Shown: positions 20,601 through 31,564, numbered from the stretch's first letter. The stretch: 64,000 bases of DNA from Urophycis tenuis (GCA_036785325.1 JAXIVH010000064.1:826501-890500); one strand, 5' to 3'. Translations and numbers: made by a program. Notes: a model not told the origin generated them from the sequence alone.

Positions 20601-22615
20601 GATTTAAGGGAGTTGAAAATTCTTCTTCAGAAACACCATCATGTCCACATTGTCTGGGGAGAGGCTTGCTCTCTGTGCCGGACAATGTCACCTGCAGTGG
20701 AAAACACTCTCTCACTGGGGACAGATGTGGCTGGGATTCCAAGGTAACTTTTAGCTAACTTTGCTAAATGGGGGAACTTGTTATGGTTGTCCTTCCACCA
20801 GATAAGTGGATTTGACTCCACTGAGAGGTTCTGCATTGCTCTGTAATGCTGCACCTCCTCATCCACCACTTCAGACAAAGGCTTGGATGACGATGCCTGT
20901 TCCATTTGAAAGATGTCTCCAAACAGTTCAGCCATTGGTGCTCTTTTGGCTGGAGGAGGTCAGTCACTGCTGCTGCTGCTCTCTGATTGCTCATCTGTCT
21001 CCTCCCTGAAAGTCTGGGCCTAACAGACAAAATCCATAACACAATTGCAGCATAATGTTAGATACAATAGAGGATATGACATTTAGTTTAATAAAGTTAA
21101 ACATTTATGATCTGACTATATTTAAATACTGGCTTTAATCAAATATGCCCAACTGATTTAAACAACACTTTATTTAATTATATTAATATTAAAACAATCA
21201 AATACCTGAACAGTCTGTGAACAATCTTCCAGAATTCTCTCAGTCAGACTCTTGAAGATTGTGTCATGGGTGGTCTCATCAAGGAATGAAGGAAGTGAAT
21301 TAGAGGCCTATCCGTATCAGGATATCTGTCCTCGAAGTCATGTGCAATAGCAGCTTTGATGTCTTTCACAACTGTTGAGTCGGAGCCACTGGAGGCCAGG
21401 ATTCTGTGTTTCAATGGCACAATCATTGAAATAGTTGGCATCTGCTCAGTGCTCATGAGGGTCGTCACCACTTTCAAAGGTTTAAGAACCTGGACCACGT
21501 CCTCAGCTAGTTTCACGTCATCATCAGACAGAGTGACAATGTCTTTGATGTTCTTCTTGACACTCTTGTCCGTTAATGCCGAGAAAACAGCAGCCTGATG
21601 CTCAAGGTAGCGCTCGAGCATGTCGTGGCTCGAGTTCCACCTAGTAGCCACATCCTGGACCAGCTTTTGTAAGGGCAGCTGTAGCATCACCTGTTTCTCC
21701 TTCAATACAGCTGCAGCTGTTGTGCTACGGTGGTAAAACGTAACCACTTTCCTCACTCTGCCGAGAAGTCGGGACATCTGGTGAACGCCCATCCCTTTCT
21801 GCGCAGCCAGGTTAACAGTGTGAGCAAAGCATCGTATATGCGGTGAAAATCCGGCCGCTTCGACAGCATTAGAAATGTTTATGGCGTTGTCTGTTGTCAC
21901 GGGAACGGGGACGTTTGGTCTGCCTATCTTCCAATCTATCACAGCCTCTTTCAGTATTTCCGATAAATGGTCACTTGTATGGCTCTCATACACCGCGCGT
22001 GTTTGGAGGACGGGGTTTGCCAATCGCCCGTGATATAGTGTGCAGTTATGGTCATATAGCTGTCTGTGGCACGGGACGTCCATCCATCGGTGGTGATTGC
22101 GATGGATTCAGCAGTACTCAACCCTTCCTCCACCGTAGCCTTTGTTTTCTCAAGAAGTTTTGGTAACACATTTTGAGAGAAATGCGCTTGGCTTGGTAAT
22201 GCATAACGGGGCTTGAGCACACTAAGTAAATACTTGAACCCCTCGTTTTCAACAACTGAAAGGGGGCGCATATCTACTGCCATAAAAATTCCAATTGCAT
22301 TCGTAATTTTTTGTGCTCGATCTGAGTTGGCTGGTAACTTTGCTTGGAATAAACTAGGTAGTGTGGGTTGCTGCTGTTGTGTTGTTTTCTGTGCTCCAGC
22401 TAAATTTATTTCGGGATGGTGCCATAGGATATGCATCTGCATGTTGGACGTGTTGCCGGTCACTTGGGGAAGCTTCTTGAAACACTTACGGCAAATTGTG
22501 TGGGTCTTGTCGATAACACGAGTGCATCCTTGTTCTCCACCGGGTAGCCAAAATGTTGCCATACTGTTGACTTAAATGTACTGGGAGGGTCCGCAATCTC
22601 TGGGTTGGATGCCAT
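20601..22615 (-). pseudogene. hAT transposase with BED zinc finger (ZBED-like), frameshifted
   Basis: It starts at ATG 22,615 (MASNPEIADPPSTFKSTVWQ) and shifts frame near 22,530 into the BED finger (ICRKCFKKL, then MQMHILWHH). DGWTSRATDSYMTITAHYI follows, then a shift near 21,960-22,080 into TTDNAINISNAVEAAGF, CFAHTVNLAAQKGM and VATRWNSSHDMLER. An intron is likely at 21,020-21,205 (donor CAG|GTATTT, acceptor TTAG). The dimerisation domain ends the protein (LGIPATSVPSERVFSTAGDI), with another shift near 20,660. hAT transposases cut and paste with an RNase-H-like fold. At least three frameshifts make this one dead. Confidence 0.85.
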
Positions 22616-22945
22616 GTTTCCTCACGTTCTTCAACTAGCTAGATCAACTTTTGCAGGCAGGAGTCACGTGATTGTTAGGTCATGACACGTAATTGAGACG
22701 CTTACAGGTAAAATGAAATAAATTATCTTCAACTAGTTTTGTGGTGTAGGTCTGTGTAGTTTATAATGTTAACTTGAAAAAAACTACACGTAATTTTAAG
22801 ATGTGGTAGCGTCGGATCTGGACGGGTAGGATAACTCTGGGAGTTGGAGGGGGTGTGTCGCGATTTGGCCTTTTCCCACCGCGACACAGGTTCGTGGATC
22901 TGAGTGTCGCGATTTCGGTTTCATATTGCATATCGTTACAGCCCT

Positions 22946-23599
22946 AATGCATACAGGTTCTCACTTTTTCACCGACCTGACTTTAAGAGCTCGCATATAA
23001 CTTAACTTATTTTAAACTAATCTTGTCTAGGTAGATCTATTTATTGTTTATTGACTATAGTCAGGTTCTTATTGCACTCATCTATCCCCTGTACTGCTGG
23101 TCACTGTGAATTTCTCCTAAGGGGGATTAATAAAGGAATATTTTATCTTATCTAATCTTGTTGCTGTCTTGTCTCTGTTCGTTCATGCCCCTTCCCCTGG
23201 TCTTGCTCGTATGCATGAGTAGCCTAACTATTCGACAGACTGTGTTTCATTTTGTTTATTTGATTTCTTGTTTATGCCCTTTCCCCTGGTCTTGCTCATA
23301 CGCATGAGTATTTATACGAAAGACCGTGTTTAATTTTGTTCATTTAGTTTTGTTACTTTTCCTTGTGTGCTTATTTACTGTGAACCTATGGTATGGCTAC
23401 ATGTGGCTTTATCGTGTAGCCTTCCAGTGTTTATTTTTCATTCTGCAATCTATCCCATATCAACCTGAGCTATCTATTAGACTGCATTATTCTGTAGTTC
23501 ACTACTCAGTCGTTTGTTACAGGAGTTGGAGTGGCCTGCAGGAAGGCCGTCACCCGTTGGTGTTGATGGTGGTTCCTCTTGCTGTAAGTCTATGAATGT
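22946..23599 (+). repeat. Spacer with LINE-like tail and a tandem duplication
   Basis: Around 23,080-23,160 a segment ending AATAAAGGAATATTTTATCT plus TATC repeats looks like a LINE 3' tail. At 23,185-23,335 a segment containing CCCTTCCCCTGGTCTTGCTC is present twice (about 23,190 and 23,278). No gene is recognised. Confidence 0.5.
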
Positions 23600-23850
23600 T
23601 CTCATTCATCCAGGTCATGTTTAATCCGGCCAACAGTTAAATCGAACACAACTGGACTTAGATTTGTCTGTGACGACGTTTCGCCTCTTATCATCAGTTC
23701 GTAACGCAAATGCAATGCAAATGCAAATGCAAATGCAATGCAAATGCAAATGCGTTACGAACTGATGAAGCCGCTTGGATAAGAGGCGAAATGTCTTCAC
23801 AGACAAAACTAAGTCCAGTTGTGTTCAATTTAACTGTTGGCCGGATTTCC
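23592..23850. mobile_element. Miniature Penelope-derived palindrome around (AAATGC)n
   Basis: Two PLE terminal segments in inverted orientation (23,592-23,706 and 23,752-23,850) flank only a hexanucleotide tract (AAATGC)n at 23,707-23,755. Both arms carry hammerhead-like cores. The left one (minus strand: CTGATGA 23,691-23,697, GAAACGTC 23,675-23,682) has lost most of stem II. The right one (CTGATGA 23,762-23,768) reads GAAATGTC at 23,788-23,795. TTGCTGT occurs just outside both ends (about 23,578 and 23,853). There is no coding capacity. Confidence 0.75.
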
Positions 23851-24126
23851 TGTTGCTGTGTGCGTGTGCGTGCTTCACCGGGTGCATCAATTCTGTCTTC
23901 ACCTGTGTGGTTTGCAGTGATTACTTGAACTGACTCCTCTCCTTCGGCATTGTTGTCTCGCTGTGGCAGGCTCCTTCTCCTGGTCTGTGTGTAATAATAA
24001 TAACAATAATAATACATTTTATTTAAGAGTGCTTTTCTAGGTACTCAAAGACACTTTACATTAAAAGCAGAACAATATAAAATAGTACAAGTACCCTAAA
24101 CAGACTAAAAGAAACATTACACTGAG

Positions 24127-25470
24127 CTAAACATTAAAAGCAATTTTAAAAAGGTGTGTTTTGGTCATAGATTTGAAGGTGGGCAGATCAGTGCAGTCTC
24201 GGATGCGTTTGGGGAGAGCGTTCCAGAGGGAGGGGGCGGCTGCAGAGAAGGCTCTGTCGCCCCAGGTTCGGTACTTGGTTCTGGCTGGTGGAGTAAGGAG
24301 GTTAGCATCAGATGATGAACGGAGGCTGCGGGATGGGTTGTGACGATGGAGCAGGTCCGTGAGGTAGGAAGGGGCCTGGTTATGGAGGGCTTTGTGTGTG
24401 AGGAGGAGGATTTTGAACTGAATACGTTGTGGAACAGGGAGCCAGTGGAGTTTCTGGAGGACAGGAGTGATGTGATCACGGGTGCGGGTGTGGGTGAGCA
24501 GACGTGCAGCAGAGTTTTGGATGTACTGTAGTTTATTTAAGGTTTTGGATGGGGTGCCGTAGAGGATGCTGTTGCAATAGTCGATTCTTGAGGTGATGAA
24601 GGCGTGAATGAGGGTTTCAGCAGCAGAGAAGGAGAGTGATGGGCGGAGACGGGCGATGTTCCTGAGGTGAAAGAAGGCAGTTCTGGTGATTTGCTTTATG
24701 TGAGCTTCAAAGGAGAGGTAATTATCGAAGATGACTCCGAGGTTGCGGCTGTGAGGGGATGGAGACAGGGTGGAGTTGTCGATGGTGAGGCGGAAACTGT
24801 CTGTGGTTTTGTTGAGGGATTTGGGGCCGATAATGAGCAGGTCAGATTTGTCGCAATTAAGTTTAAGAAAGTTGGTCTGCATCCAGGATTTGATGTCGGC
24901 AAGACAGTCTGAGAGTGTGGAGTGAGTGGTGGAGGTGATGGACTTGGTGGAGATGTAAAGCTGGACGTCATCGGCATAACAGTGGAAGTGGAGACCATGG
25001 TGGCGAATGATGTTGCCAAGAGGGAGCAGGTAGAGTATGAAGAGGAGGGGACCAAGCACCGAACCCTGGGGGACGCCTTGGGACAGAGGAGCAGTGGAGG
25101 AGGAGCAGTTGTTGATGTAGATGAATTGTTGTCGGTCAGTGAGGTATGATTTGAGCCAGGAGAGTGCAGTGCCAGTGATGTGAAGAGAAGACTCAAGGCG
25201 GGAGAGGAGAATGGTGTGGTTGATGGTGTCGAAAGCTGCGGTGAGGTCAAGGAGGATGAGGACGGTGAGGTGACCGGAGTCTGCAGAGAGGAGGATGTCG
25301 TTGGTGACTTTCAGGAGAGCTGTTTCAGTGCTGTGTTGGGAACGGAAACCGGACTGAAATGGTTCGAACAGGTCATTTAAGCAGAGGTGGGCTTTGAGTT
25401 GAGTGGCGACAATACGTTCCAGTATTTTAGACAGAAAGGGGAGATTGGAGATGGGCCGGAAGTTTGACAT
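24127..25470 (-). CDS. L2-like LINE ORF, reverse transcriptase part
   Basis: About 447 aa continuing the polyprotein in a shifted frame: FRPISNLPFLSKILERIVA, FQSGFRSQHSTETALL, LLDLTAAFDTINH (motif A), QGVPQGSVLGPLLF (motif B), CYADDVQLY (catalytic YADD), then RLRPSLSFSAAETLIHAFI and LLTDLLHRHNP-type C-terminal motifs. A single homopolymer change separates it from the endonuclease. It is otherwise uninterrupted. Confidence 0.87.
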   Translation of the reverse strand: MSNFRPISNLPFLSKILERIVATQLKAHLCLNDLFEPFQSGFRSQHSTETALLKVTNDILLSADSGHLTVLILLDLTAAFDTINHTILLSRLESSLHITGTALSWLKSYLTDRQQFIYINNCSSSTAPLSQGVPQGSVLGPLLFILYLLPLGNIIRHHGLHFHCYADDVQLYISTKSITSTTHSTLSDCLADIKSWMQTNFLKLNCDKSDLLIIGPKSLNKTTDSFRLTIDNSTLSPSPHSRNLGVIFDNYLSFEAHIKQITRTAFFHLRNIARLRPSLSFSAAETLIHAFITSRIDYCNSILYGTPSKTLNKLQYIQNSAARLLTHTRTRDHITPVLQKLHWLPVPQRIQFKILLLTHKALHNQAPSYLTDLLHRHNPSRSLRSSSDANLLTPPARTKYRTWGDRAFSAAAPSLWNALPKRIRDCTDLPTFKSMTKTHLFKIAFNV

Positions 25471-25474
25471 GATG

Positions 25475-27361
25475 TCAGGGTTGAGTCCGGGTTTTTTTGA
25501 GGATGGGAGTGACAGCAGCCAGTTTGAGTGAACGGGGAACTGAGCCAGACCTGAGGGAGGAGTTGATTATTTCTGTGATGAGTGTGGAGATGGCTGGAAA
25601 AGAATCCTTGATGAGGTGAGACGGGATGGGATCTAGGACAGATGTAGGGGTTCTCATGCCTGTTATGGTTTTGAGGAGCTCCCCTGTTGATACAGGGGAG
25701 AAGTGAGACAGGGGCTGAGAGGGGAGGAGGAGGGAAACAGATGAGTGAGGAGGAGTGCAGGCCACGGGGACAGAAGAGGAGGACAAGCTGTTGTAAATGG
25801 TGTTGATTTTTGTTTGGAAGAATGAAAGAAAGGAGTTGCATTTTTCAGTGGTGAATGAGTTGGAGGTATTGTCGATGGGCTTGAGGAGTTTGTTAACTGT
25901 TGAGAAGAGAGCCTTGGGGTTGGTGGAGCCGGAGTGTATGAGGTGAGAGTAGTAGGTGGACCGGGCAGTACTGAGAGCATCCTTGTACTGCTGAAGGTAA
26001 TCTGTATAGGCTTGTAGATGGACAGTTAATCCGGTTTTCCTGTGAAGTCTTTCCAGCTGTCGTTTATGTGATTTCATTTTGTGTAGTTCAGGAGTGTACC
26101 AGGGGGCAGAGTGGGTGAAGGAGACCGTTTTAGTTTTGATGGGGGCTAGCTGATTGAGACAGGAGGACAGTGTTTCGTTGTAGAATTTGGTGAGGTCAGA
26201 GGGGTTGTCAGTTAACGGTAGGGAGGAAGCAGATATTTGACTTGCAAGAGAGGCGGAAAGAACTGAAGGGGAGATGGATTTGAGGTTTCTGAAGGATATT
26301 GTCCGTTTAACCTTAGCGGTGGGAATGGGGATGTCAATGTCCATGATGATTGCCAGGTGATCGGAGATGTTGAGGTTGAAGCTGGAGAGGTGATGCAAGG
26401 TGAGACCAATGGAGCAGACCAGGTCCAGGGTGTGACCACGGCTGTGGGTGGGAAAGTTGACATGTTGAATGAAGTTGAAGTGGTGTAGCAATTCCAGGAA
26501 TTCGGTGGCAGATTTGGAGTCGGTGTCAATGTGGATATTGAAATCCCCCAGAAGTAGAATGGAAGGTGAGATGGCAGATAACTGGGTGAGGAAGTCGGAA
26601 AAGTCAGAGAGAAAGGATGGGTTTGGTTTGGGAGGGCGGTAAATGATGGCAGTGACCAGAGGAGTGGGACCAGAGAGTTTGAAGGTGAGATGTTCGAAGG
26701 AGTCAGCAGCAGGGACGGAGATGGTGGATGTTTTTATGTCCTTTCTGTAAAATGCTGCAACACCACCTCCCCGCCCCTCAGGTCTGGGTTTGTCCATATA
26801 GGTGTATCCGGTGGGTGTGGTCTGGTTGAGAGAAAAATAGTCCAGAGGTTTGTGCCAGGTTTCAGTAATACAGAGGAAATCCAGGTTATTGTCCGTAATG
26901 AATTCATTCAGAATATGACTTTTATTGTTGAGTGAGCGGGTGTTAAGCAAAGCCAGTTTCAGGTGACGCTGCTTCATGATAGGTTGAGAGGACTGAGGAA
27001 GGGGGCGGAGGTTTGAAAGGTGCACGTGTCGTTTGTTGTGATGACGTAATGAGGAAGAAGCGGTGCGTGTGCACGACCAGACGGACGGGATGGAGTCGGG
27101 AGTTGAGAAGTTATAGTTGAACATACGACCAGAGCCTCTGTGTGGAGGACGGCGAAGTAGATCAGCTTCACGGAGGATGTCGATGCAGTCCGGGCGCAGG
27201 CGGTTGTTGAGTGAGTGGAGGTCGGAGGTGGAGTACAGCGGCGGCATGATCCAGGTGTGGAGCGCTAGCACGGAGCTAGTGCTAGCTTGTGGCCGGGAGC
27301 CGGGTGTCTGTGGGAGAGGAGACAGCGTGTGCCCCAGGAGTATCCAGGGGATAATCCACAA
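25475..27361 (-). CDS. L2-like LINE ORF, endonuclease part
   Basis: About 628 aa. After a Pro/Ser-rich N-terminus, the APE-like endonuclease spans roughly residues 130-360: LALLNTRSLNNK, CITETWH (catalytic Glu), GGGVAAFYRKDI, ILLLGDFNIHIDT (Asp/Asn) and ISDHLAIIMDI (catalytic Asp-His). The end of the frame enters the RT domain (AAVTPILKK) and then terminates because a T7 run at 25,492-25,498 (A7 on the coding strand) shifts the frame. The nuclease nicks target DNA for target-primed reverse transcription. It may start further upstream. Confidence 0.85.
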   Translation of the reverse strand: MWIIPWILLGHTLSPLPQTPGSRPQASTSSVLALHTWIMPPLYSTSDLHSLNNRLRPDCIDILREADLLRRPPHRGSGRMFNYNFSTPDSIPSVWSCTRTASSSLRHHNKRHVHLSNLRPLPQSSQPIMKQRHLKLALLNTRSLNNKSHILNEFITDNNLDFLCITETWHKPLDYFSLNQTTPTGYTYMDKPRPEGRGGGVAAFYRKDIKTSTISVPAADSFEHLTFKLSGPTPLVTAIIYRPPKPNPSFLSDFSDFLTQLSAISPSILLLGDFNIHIDTDSKSATEFLELLHHFNFIQHVNFPTHSRGHTLDLVCSIGLTLHHLSSFNLNISDHLAIIMDIDIPIPTAKVKRTISFRNLKSISPSVLSASLASQISASSLPLTDNPSDLTKFYNETLSSCLNQLAPIKTKTVSFTHSAPWYTPELHKMKSHKRQLERLHRKTGLTVHLQAYTDYLQQYKDALSTARSTYYSHLIHSGSTNPKALFSTVNKLLKPIDNTSNSFTTEKCNSFLSFFQTKINTIYNSLSSSSVPVACTPPHSSVSLLLPSQPLSHFSPVSTGELLKTITGMRTPTSVLDPIPSHLIKDSFPAISTLITEIINSSLRSGSVPRSLKLAAVTPILKKTRTQP

Positions 27362-28105
27362 CCACAGCAGGCAAACAGTGGTCCAATGACGAGAAGAGAC
27401 GAGAGCAGGACGGGGGTCTTCGCAACAGGTGAGAAGCCGGGAAGAGACAGCAGCGAACTGTTTCCTCAGAGAGTTTTGAGCGGTGGGATTTTGCAGGTCT
27501 GTCTGCTCGAGAAGACTGTTGACTGTTGATCCAGACAGTCTGATGAGGTTAGGCGTAGGACGAGAGACAAAACTTGCTGAAACTTGTCAGAGACGGAGCG
27601 GCAGCCAAGGTGCGCCAGCATCCGCCATCTTGAAATCAATGAGTTTGTTTGTTCGATTGGATGATCGATATGTATCTGAACAACCATACCTGTGGAATAT
27701 AAAAATAAATATATTTTTGTGTAACTCTGCCTCCGTCTCCTGTGTAAACGAACCTGTGTCCTTTCAAATCTATGCAGCACATGGTGTGCCCCGAAACAAA
27801 AATTGAGTTCCCTGGCTCTGAAACCAGGGTGGCTGGTTACAATTTAATTCATTAGCCTTTGATACTGCCACATTTGGCGTTGTCGGCAGGATCTGCATTT
27901 GAACGGAGACAGACACTTTCTCATTTCATATTCCTCGTAAAAAAAAAATGTTTTTTGTTTGAGTTTATTTTCCTTGAGAGACAAGACAACAGCTGGCACC
28001 CGGTGGTGACTGTTGAGTCACAACGCCCCTGGTGAGTTTTGGGTGGCACGGTGCAACTTGCTGAGAGCTAAGTGTGTGATAAAATCTACTATTTGTAGCA
28101 ACTAG

Positions 28106-28801
28106 TTGTGGGACTTGATGGAGGCAGACATTCAGCAGCTTGGGGACTGTGTTGCCCAGTTGCAGGCTGATAATGCACGCCTCCAAAAGGAAAGGGAGGC
28201 CCCTAGTCGGCCAGGGCAGCCTGCCGCTGGCAGTTCAGCTGGTTCGCACACAACAGAGCGTTTGGTTTTCCTGCCTAGAGAAAGGAAGTGCCCTATATTT
28301 CATAGGACGTTGGGCATTGTGGTAGAAGAGTGGATAGAGGAGGCTCGGGCATGCATGAGGGTGCAACGCTTGTTGGTGTCCGATCAGGCGTTTTTTCTTT
28401 TCGACCATTTAGAGGGGGAGGCTCAAGAAGACATTAAGCATCACTCCAGGAAAGAGAGAGACGACCCAGAGAAAATCCCAGAAACATTGCAGGAGCTGTA
28501 TGGCTGTCCGCATTCGTATGCACTGCAAGAGGCTTTCTGCAAGAGGCACCCCCTCGGCACTGTGGGACATGGCAGGATGGTTCCCTCATTTGCCGGCGAT
28601 GTCAACGCCCGGGCCACTGTGCTCGCGAGTGTGATGGAGACAGGGCCCCTCACCAGCCGCCTATCGCATTTGCTTCTGCTATACCTGGTTGTCAATCAGC
28701 TTGCCCTGTGCAGCCGTCGGGAAACTAGCACCCGCCGGACTAAGGGGCCACAGTCCAGCAGGGGTTACGACAGGCTCAAAGACTGCCTCCTGTTCGTTTA
28801 G
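28106..28801 (+). pseudogene. Gypsy gag-like remnant
   Basis: An N-terminal coiled segment (QLGDCVAQLQADNARLQKER) is followed by a capsid-like region (FHRTLGIVVEEWIEEARACM and LLVSDQAFFLFDHLEGEAQ), resembling the gag of vertebrate Gypsy elements and the PNMA family. After about residue 155 the frame departs from the expected zinc-knuckle region, so a frameshift or deletion is likely near 28,550. Structural role only; not functional here. Confidence 0.65.
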
Positions 28802-28885
28802 TGGGGTTGAAGGGCTAATGTCTACTTGTCCCCACCTTAATGTCGGTTGTTTAGAACTACAGGTGGAACTCTGTGGCAAGATTAT

Positions 28886-29010
28886 ACATAATTCAAATCA
28901 AATCAAATTTTATTTGTATGACACTTTTCATACTTAAAAGCAACACAAAGTGCCTCACAGAGGCTAAAAACAACAATGACCAGAGAGACACATAGACATA
29001 CAGACACACA

Positions 29011-29063
<53 letters not shown>

Positions 29064-30130
29064 ACACTCACACACACACACACACACACACAAGCTCAGA
29101 CCCGCTGCACAGACTAGAGAGAGACATGGCAAGGCACCGAGACCTACGGCAAGGAAAAGCCCAATAGAATCAAATAAAAGCCTGACTAAAAAGGTGAGTC
29201 TTCAGCCCTGAGGTTCTCCATCAGGCTGTTCCACAATCGGGGGCCATAATAACTAAAAGCCGCCTCCCTGTGTGTTTTCGATTTAACTTGTGGTATGGGT
29301 AAAAGGCCAGAGCCGGAGGACCTCAGGGTCCGTGAGGTTTGATATGGTAAAAGTAAGTCTGATAAATAAGGAGGCCCAAGACTCTTAAGACATTTAAAAA
29401 CGAGTAAGAGAACCTTAAAATTGATCCTGAAGCGTACGGGGAGCCAATGCAGCGATTTGAAGACTGGTGTGATGTGCTCCCGCCCTCTGGTCCTCATCAG
29501 CACTCGTGCAGCTGAGTTCTGCAGCAATTGGAGACTAGAGATACTCTTTTTTGGAAGACCAGAGAACAGTGCATTACAATAATCTAAGCGACAAGAGATA
29601 AAAGCATGCATCAGCACCTCCGTGCTGGCCTGAGAGAGAAACGGGCGGACTCTGGCTATATTCTTAAGATGGTAAAAACTTATCTTTGTTATGTTTTTGA
29701 TATGCGGAATAAAACCAAGCTCAGAGTCAAAAATCACGCCCAGATTTTTTACAGTTTTGGATGGTTTAAGATCTTTTAATTTTGTTAAAAGTTTATCTCT
29801 CCGGCCTTCAGGACCAATGACTAAAACCTCGGTTTTGTCCTGGTTGAGCTATAGGACATTCGCTGCCATCCATGACTAAAATGGATGTTTAAAAAATGTT
29901 TAAAATCTAAAATGCAGTTTAAAAGGGCATTAATTGGCCCTGTTTCATCAGGAGACACGGCGATGTACAGTTGCGTATCATCAGCATAACTATGAAAGCT
30001 GATGCCGTGCCTCCTGATGACATCCCCCAGGGGAATCATGTAAAGATGAAAAAGAATTGGACCTAAAATTGACCCCTGAGGAACCCCACACTTGATCTCA
30101 TGTGTTCCTGAGGAACATCTATCCATACTT
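28886..30130 (-). mobile_element. 5'-truncated L2-like LINE inserted in the Gypsy element
   Basis: Its tail on the minus strand is TTTGATTTGATTTGAA at 28,889-28,912. The RT portion reads IKCGVPQGSILGPILFHLYM (motif B) and HSYADDTQLYIAV (YADD) at 29,821-30,126. After frame changes come the C-terminal motifs IARVRPFLSQASTEVLMHAF and LLQNSAARVLMRTRGREHIT (29,186-29,737). A (CA)n tract (29,003-29,092) lies in its 3' region. A perfect 12-bp inverted repeat around ACAAAG occurs at the 5' junction (30,118-30,147). Confidence 0.82.
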
Positions 30131-30189
30131 ACAAAGAAGTATGGATATGGCAGGTTGTAGTAAGACTTGGCCGTACAAGATTAGGCCAA

Positions 30190-31085
30190 GTGAGCGTCGT
30201 TGGTATTGCTAACCTGCCAAAAGGGGTGTCAGAGGTTAGGTCCATGACAGCCACCTCCAATACACCATCTGCCATTGAGGATCGGATTAAAGAGCTGGAC
30301 TTGTCCTCTCTTATTGAAGGGGAACAGGAACAGGTTAGTACCCTGCTCCTGAAATACAATTCTGTCTTTTCCATGCATGACGGCGATCTGGTTTGCACTG
30401 ACCTAATTTCGCATGATATTCCTCTTGTGGACCCTGTTCCAGTAAAACAATGATACCGGCGTATTCCACCTTCAGACTATGAGGCAGTTAAGTCGCATAT
30501 ACACCAACTTCTACATACAAAGGTTATAAGAGAGAGTAGTAGTCCTTATGAATCTCCTATTGTGCTTGTTAGGAAAAAGGATGGAAATTTAAGGATGTGT
30601 GTTGACTATCGCCAGCTAAATCAAAAGACCAGGAAGGATGCATTCACGTTACCCTGTATCAAAGAATCTCTAGACAAGTTATGTGGTGCTCGTTGGTTTT
30701 CCACTATGGATTTGCCCAGCGGGTACAACCAGGTTCCTGTGACTGAGAGTGACCGACCTAAAACTACGTTCTGCACCCCATTCGGGCTGTTTGAATGGAA
30801 TAGGATGCCATTTGGCCTTTGTAATGCGCCCAGTACATTCCAGCGATTCATGCAGCGCATGTTTGGTGATCAGCAAAGTCAGTCAGCCCTCCTGTATCTA
30901 GATGACATTATTGTCTTTTCTTCTGACCTACAGCAGCACTTACAACGGCTAGAAATGGTGTTTATGTGATTGCAGCATGAGCGCCTTAAGGCAAAGTTGG
31001 AAAAATGTGCCTTTTTCAAGCCAGAGGTGAGCTATTTAGGGAATGTCATTTCACAACAGGGAGTAGCTAACGATACCAGCAAGGT
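30190..31085 (+). pseudogene. Gypsy reverse transcriptase remnant
   Basis: Protease-RT linker and RT of a Ty3/Gypsy element: MCVDYRQLNQKTRKDAFTLP, FSTMDLPSGYNQVPV, FGLFEWNRMPFGLCNAPSTF and ALLYLDDIIVFSSDL (catalytic YLDD, about 30,893), then a thumb-like CAFFKPEVSYLGNVIS. In-frame TGA codons at about 30,451 and 30,967 interrupt it, and it ends at a CT tract. It cannot make a full polyprotein. Confidence 0.88.
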
Positions 31086-31125
31086 GGACGTTTTTTTCTC
31101 TCTCTCTCACAATACCTGTCCCTCC

Positions 31126-31173
<48 letters not shown>

Positions 31174-31262
31174 CCTCCCCCTCTCTCCCCCCCTCCTTCT
31201 CTCTCCCTCCCTCCCTCTCTCTGCCTCTCTCTCTCTCTCTCTCTCCTACTTTCACTGCCAGG
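31086..31262 (+). repeat. (CT)n polypyrimidine tract
   Basis: About 170 bp of CT/CCT-rich low-complexity sequence truncating the Gypsy RT remnant. Open frames across it are compositional artefacts. Confidence 0.9.
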
Positions 31263-31564
31263 TACTAGAAGGCCTTCCTGGGTTCTTTAACTAACCAGTA
31301 AAATATATTAAATATAGATCATTCTTGCTGACCTCCTGTTTATATGTCTGTTTGTGTGTCTTTACATCTTAACATTGTATTACTGAATTGGTTTTAACAT
31401 GGTAAAACATTATCTTTAAACATTATTATTATCAAATGTACTTTTTACCATTAGCTCTTTTACCCACTAATGTTTTAACACCAAGAATCATACTCACTTG
31501 TCTTAGATTGTAAATAAAAATATCTGTTTACTGAATAAGGAATAGTAACAAATAAATATTAAAT

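Larger units (their letters stand above)
17083..22945 (-). mobile_element. hAT transposon (ZBED-like), interrupted by the PLE
   Basis: The right terminus on the minus strand reads TAGGGCTGTAACGATATG (ending at about 22,945), a hAT-type end. The transposase ends just right of the PLE (stop at 20,605-20,603), so the stretch left of the PLE (about 17,083-17,389) should be the rest of the hAT 3' region. The matching left terminal repeat was not found, so the left limit is a guess. Several frame breaks show that it is inactive. Confidence 0.7.
23985..27632 (-). mobile_element. Near-full-length L2/CR1-like LINE
   Basis: Minus-strand element of about 3.6 kb. Its 5' end begins CAAGATGGCGGATGCTGG (at 27,632), a form common at LINE promoters, and its 3' end runs into a (TTATTA)n-like tail at about 23,990-24,015. 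It encodes an APE-type endonuclease and a reverse transcriptase, separated by one frameshift. No clear target duplication was found. Confidence 0.85.
27633..31090 (+). mobile_element. Ty3/Gypsy LTR retrotransposon remnant, split by a LINE
   Basis: A possible LTR end and leader lie at about 27,640-27,900 (a TTTGGCGTTGTCGGCAGG stretch resembles Gypsy leaders). It is followed by a gag-like frame (28,106-28,580), decayed zinc-knuckle/protease sequence to about 28,885, an inserted LINE (28,886-30,130) and then the RT region (30,190-31,085). The element stops at a (CT)n tract; RNase H, integrase and 3' LTR are missing. Confidence 0.75.

Noticed and set aside
24161..25380. Plus-strand frames rich in Glu/Gly/Val opposite the L2-like RT
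   Set aside because: Antisense of a well-supported RT ORF; no domain and no splice support.
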